Below, one piece after another: positions 31,598-33,868 of a stretch of 33,868 nt of DNA (positions are counted from its first letter, which is position 1; every line of letters begins with the position of its first letter). The notes under the pieces are model-generated. The model was not told the origin of the DNA. It ran no database searches and saw only the letters and a program-made list of their open reading frames with translations. A program made the translations under genes and the position numbers. Source of the stretch: an uncultured Bacteroidales bacterium (lineage in GTDB: Bacteria > Bacteroidota > Bacteroidia > Bacteroidales > UBA932); the NCBI GenBank assembly GCA_900319855.1, contig ONQC01000021.1, forward strand, positions 1 to 33,868, in the 5' to 3' direction.

Positions 31598-31633
31598 AAA
31601 AATCCCTCTCAGATCAGCCTGAGGGGGATTTTT
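31598..31633 (+). terminator. Intrinsic terminator after tRNA-Ala
   Basis: AAAAATCCCTCTCAG (31598-31612) pairs with CTGAGGGGGATTTTT (31619-31633) over 15 bp with one T-G pair around a 6-base loop; the right arm ends in five T residues. Confidence 0.85.
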
Positions 31634-31683
31634 CGTTGATAGAGTGACAAAATGAATCACCTGAGTGAAAGATGGCCACTAAC

Positions 31684-31797
31684 TCTTCTTCACCACCGAT
31701 GACCGCATCACGGAAAGAGAATGCAACGACAGCTATGCCAGCATGAAGGCCTGGGCCTTTGGCAAAGGCGAAGATTGGAAGCGGATCAGAGGGAGCG
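31684..31797 (+). pseudogene. Orphan coding-like fragment, no start codon
   Basis: After a TAA at 31681-31683, the plus strand encodes LFFTTDDRITERECNDSYAS followed by [18 protein letters not shown]. Codon choice (ACC, GAC, ATC, GCC, AAG) resembles the genes of this window and the composition looks like protein. It has no good start (the only ATG is mid-fragment) and runs into the antisense end of the Na/Pi gene before a TGA at 31816. I do not recognise a family. It may be the tail of a lost gene; chance is possible because it is short. Confidence 0.3.
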
Positions 31798-33453
31798 GAT
31801 GGATTTCGCGAGGTTGATCATATGGTCGGCCATACGTTCGGCATTTGAAGAGAGTTCCAGATACTGGGCTCCCACGGTAGGCGTACAGATGCCTTTTTCC
31901 ATCCGGGCGATATGGCCCTCTTCCATTCGTTTGGTATAGTCGTCAATCTCTTCCTCGATGGTATTGGCCTTCGCCAACGCATCGAAGTCCTCATTCTGGT
32001 ATGCCGCCGTGGCAGACCGGTACAACTGGTGCAGCAGCTCTTTGAGTTGGCTGATCTCGTACTTGGCATCATCAGAGAACTGCTGGGAAGAGTTGGAAAG
32101 GGCGACGGCGTACTCCACGATGTTCTCGGCATAGTCACCAATCCGTTCGATGTCCCGGACATTCCGGTAGGTACCGGAAAGGTAAGCGATATCCTTCTCT
32201 GAAAGCCCGCGTCGGCCACTCAGCCGGACCACGAATCCGATCAGCTCCCGGTTGATGAAATTGAGCTGGCGCTCATCGCGTTCGAAAGCATTCTTCTCCT
32301 TAAAATCCAGATGTACGGCCATATCCAGGCTGCGGTCGAGGTTTACCAGTGCGATGTCCGCCATCCGGAGGATTTCCCGCTTAACCTGGGAAACGGCCAT
32401 CGGAGGGGTCCGGAGCATATTCTCATCGACATAGCGCAGCGTAAACTCGGATTCGGTGACGAGCGGCTTATCCGGCACCAGCCGTTTCACCAAAGTCACC
32501 AGCGAACCCGTAAGCGGCAGCATGATGGCAACCGTCAACACATTGAAGAACGTATGGAACATCGCCAGCTGCAACTGCGGGGCGGAAGGGAAAAGGCGTT
32601 CGAATACGGAACCGTACGAAATGTCGAACCATCCCAGTCCCCAAGCCGCCAGCATGAACAAGACCACGCCGGTGCAATTGAACAGCAGGTGGATCAGGGC
32701 GGTGCGTTTGGCATTGGTGCCGCTGGTCACGCCGGCGATGACCGCCACCACGCAGGAACCGATGTTGGAACCCATCGTGAGATAGATACCCTGATTGATG
32801 CCGATAAGCCCCGTAACGACCATGGTCAGCGCGATGGATGTCATCACCGAGGAACTCTGGATAATGGCCGTGAACAGCGCGCCGAGGAGTACCAGCAAAA
32901 CCGGATTGCGGATGCCTGCCAGGAACGTCTTGACACCGTCAAGGGCGGCAAAAGACTCCATGGAACCGCTCATCAGTTCCAAACCGACGAACAGCAGGCC
33001 GAAACCGGCCAGGATACCGCCGACCGTCTTATAGGTGCTCCGTTTGGCAAAGAGGGTCATGAAAGCGCCCAACCCCGCAAAGGCGGAGAAGATGACGCTG
33101 GTAGATACGGAATTGCCCCCGAACATACCCAGCGCAACGATCTGTGCCGTTACCGTGGTACCGATATTGGCGCCGTAAATGATGGTTGCGGCCTGCATCA
33201 GGGAAATGATCCCAGCATTGACGAAGCCGATGGTCATGACGGTCGTCGCGCCGGAACTTTGGATGGCGGCTGTGCCGAGCGCGCCGATTCCGACGCCGAG
33301 AAGTTTGTTGTCGGAGGCGATGGAAAAGAGTTTTTTCAGTTTTTCAGAGCTCGCAGCCTCCAGATTGGAGCTCATCATCTGACACGCGATCAGGAATACG
33401 CCGATTCCTGCGAGAAGTGTCAGCAAAGAGGTAATGATTGCTATTAAATCCAT
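31786..33453 (-). CDS. Na/Pi cotransporter family protein with PhoU-like domain
   Basis: 555 aa. It starts [20 protein letters not shown] and contains two inverted membrane repeats, each with a QSS motif ([15 protein letters not shown] and [17 protein letters not shown]), as in the NptA / PNaS family that co-transports Na+ and phosphate. The C-terminal cytoplasmic part (about 345-550) is helical and PhoU-like, with [40 protein letters not shown] and [19 protein letters not shown] start at the ATG at 33453, the usual N terminus, preceded by a typical leader (ACAAAACAACATCA). The frame continues upstream without a stop into a kdsA fragment. A clear -7 box is not seen between the two, so expression may come from the kdsA side. 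Confidence 0.9.
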   Translation of the reverse strand: MDLIAIITSLLTLLAGIGVFLIACQMMSSNLEAASSEKLKKLFSIASDNKLLGVGIGALGTAAIQSSGATTVMTIGFVNAGIISLMQAATIIYGANIGTTVTAQIVALGMFGGNSVSTSVIFSAFAGLGAFMTLFAKRSTYKTVGGILAGFGLLFVGLELMSGSMESFAALDGVKTFLAGIRNPVLLVLLGALFTAIIQSSSVMTSIALTMVVTGLIGINQGIYLTMGSNIGSCVVAVIAGVTSGTNAKRTALIHLLFNCTGVVLFMLAAWGLGWFDISYGSVFERLFPSAPQLQLAMFHTFFNVLTVAIMLPLTGSLVTLVKRLVPDKPLVTESEFTLRYVDENMLRTPPMAVSQVKREILRMADIALVNLDRSLDMAVHLDFKEKNAFERDERQLNFINRELIGFVVRLSGRRGLSEKDIAYLSGTYRNVRDIERIGDYAENIVEYAVALSNSSQQFSDDAKYEISQLKELLHQLYRSATAAYQNEDFDALAKANTIEEEIDDYTKRMEEGHIARMEKGICTPTVGAQYLELSSNAERMADHMINLAKSIRSL

Positions 33454-33507
33454 TGATGTTGTTTTGTAAAGTAGACGAAGATTCTCCCAGGGGTGAATCC
33501 GGTCTAA

Positions 33508-33868
33508 AGCCGCAGCCTGCAGCAGATCGGTCTGACGCGAGAGGAAAGCGGGTATCTGGATCACATCGGCTACTGCCGACACCGGGTCGCACTGCCAACT
33601 CTCATGCACATCGGTCACGATAGGCAGGCTGAACTCCCGTTTCACTTCCTCGAGGATACGCAGTCCTTCATCGATACCGATACCGCGCGCCGAAGCGGAG
33701 GTACGGTTAGCTTTGTCGAACGAGGACTTGAAATAGAGGGTGATACCCAAGTCATAACAGAGACGTCTGAGCGTCTCCGCCGTCGTCATGACGATGTCTC
33801 TGTTTTCGATAGCACACGGCCCGGCAATAAGGAACATAAAGCCATTTACGATTTGGTCATTTACGATT
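33508..33868 (-). pseudogene. kdsA: 5' fragment of kdsA (3-deoxy-8-phosphooctulonate synthase), fused in frame to the Na/Pi gene leader
   Basis: From the ATG at 33837 the minus strand encodes [17 protein letters not shown], then [37 protein letters not shown] and [19 protein letters not shown]. These are the opening beta-strands of KdsA, which makes Kdo-8-phosphate for lipopolysaccharide. KdsA is normally about 265-280 aa; identity stops after 110 codons, so the rest of the barrel and its later active-site residues are missing. The frame then passes through 18 codons of leader into the Na/Pi ATG without a stop. The frame also stays open to the window edge upstream of the ATG, so the true start may lie outside. 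A real deletion or an assembly misjoin could explain it. Confidence 0.8.
33843..33868. repeat. 15-bp-period tandem repeat at the window edge
   Basis: CATTTACGATT occurs at 33843-33853 and again at 33858-33868, a period of 15 bp. On the minus strand each unit encodes IVNDQ or IVNG in the kdsA frame. The array may continue beyond the window. Confidence 0.55.

Noticed and set aside
31598-31633. Possible attachment site at the tRNA 3' end
   Set aside because: The sequence after the tRNA is its terminator and no integrase or repeat of the tRNA end was seen in the window.

Overview
The window looks like chromosome of a Bacteroidota bacterium, most likely a gut- or rumen-type member of the Bacteroidales with a fairly GC-rich genome. 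The reasons are a SusC/RagA outer-membrane transporter with CAZymes, a DUF4906 fimbrillin-type lipoprotein, a DUF4301 protein, a Na+-pumping acyl-CoA decarboxylase operon, and repeated promoters with the Bacteroidota -7 box TAnnTTTG, one of them a perfect TTTG-N19-TATCTTTG. No phage, insertion sequence or CRISPR array is visible.

Region 1 (1-9156) is a pectin utilisation locus on the minus strand. It is read in the order GH28 polygalacturonase, CE12-CE8 double esterase, GH105 unsaturated-uronyl hydrolase, PL1 pectate lyase, SusC. SusC is cut by the window edge, so a SusD partner would lie outside. A divergent LacI-type regulator (8101-9156) faces the operon. The 210-bp gap holds two palindromes with the same CCGTGC core, one at each promoter. 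The genes together describe removal of methyl and acetyl groups from pectin, backbone cleavage, trimming of the 4,5-unsaturated ends and uptake.

Region 2 (9153-11088) is a decaying CAZyme edge. A GH43 gene is interrupted by an in-frame TGA before its last 28 codons. It is followed in the same frame by the C-terminal remnant of a CE15-like esterase with an internal deletion; the remnant's stop codon overlaps the lacI stop codon.

Region 3 (11178-25615) is mostly housekeeping and envelope genes: a 5'-nucleotidase-type lipoprotein, ffh, a small AraC-type regulator, a small lipoprotein, an ABC transporter / YtrA-type GntR / GIN-domain operon with a palindrome at its start site, a DUF4301 protein, a large DUF4906 lipoprotein, and a recF-DUF721-pdxB operon.

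Region 4 (25753-31633) has a TPR membrane protein with YebC, then the four-gene Na+-translocating decarboxylase operon (carboxyltransferase, lamin-tail/OadG fusion, biotin carrier, beta subunit), which probably decarboxylates methylmalonyl-CoA to propionyl-CoA, and a tRNA-Ala(GGC) gene.

Region 5 (31684-33868) holds an orphan coding-like fragment, a Na/Pi cotransporter and, fused in frame to its 5' side, only the first 110 or so codons of kdsA. A 15-bp-period in-frame tandem repeat sits at the window edge. I found no wholly new system. The strongest oddities are the kdsA/Na-Pi junction, the interrupted GH43 plus CE15 relic, the paired LacI-type palindromes and the lamin-tail/OadG fusion.
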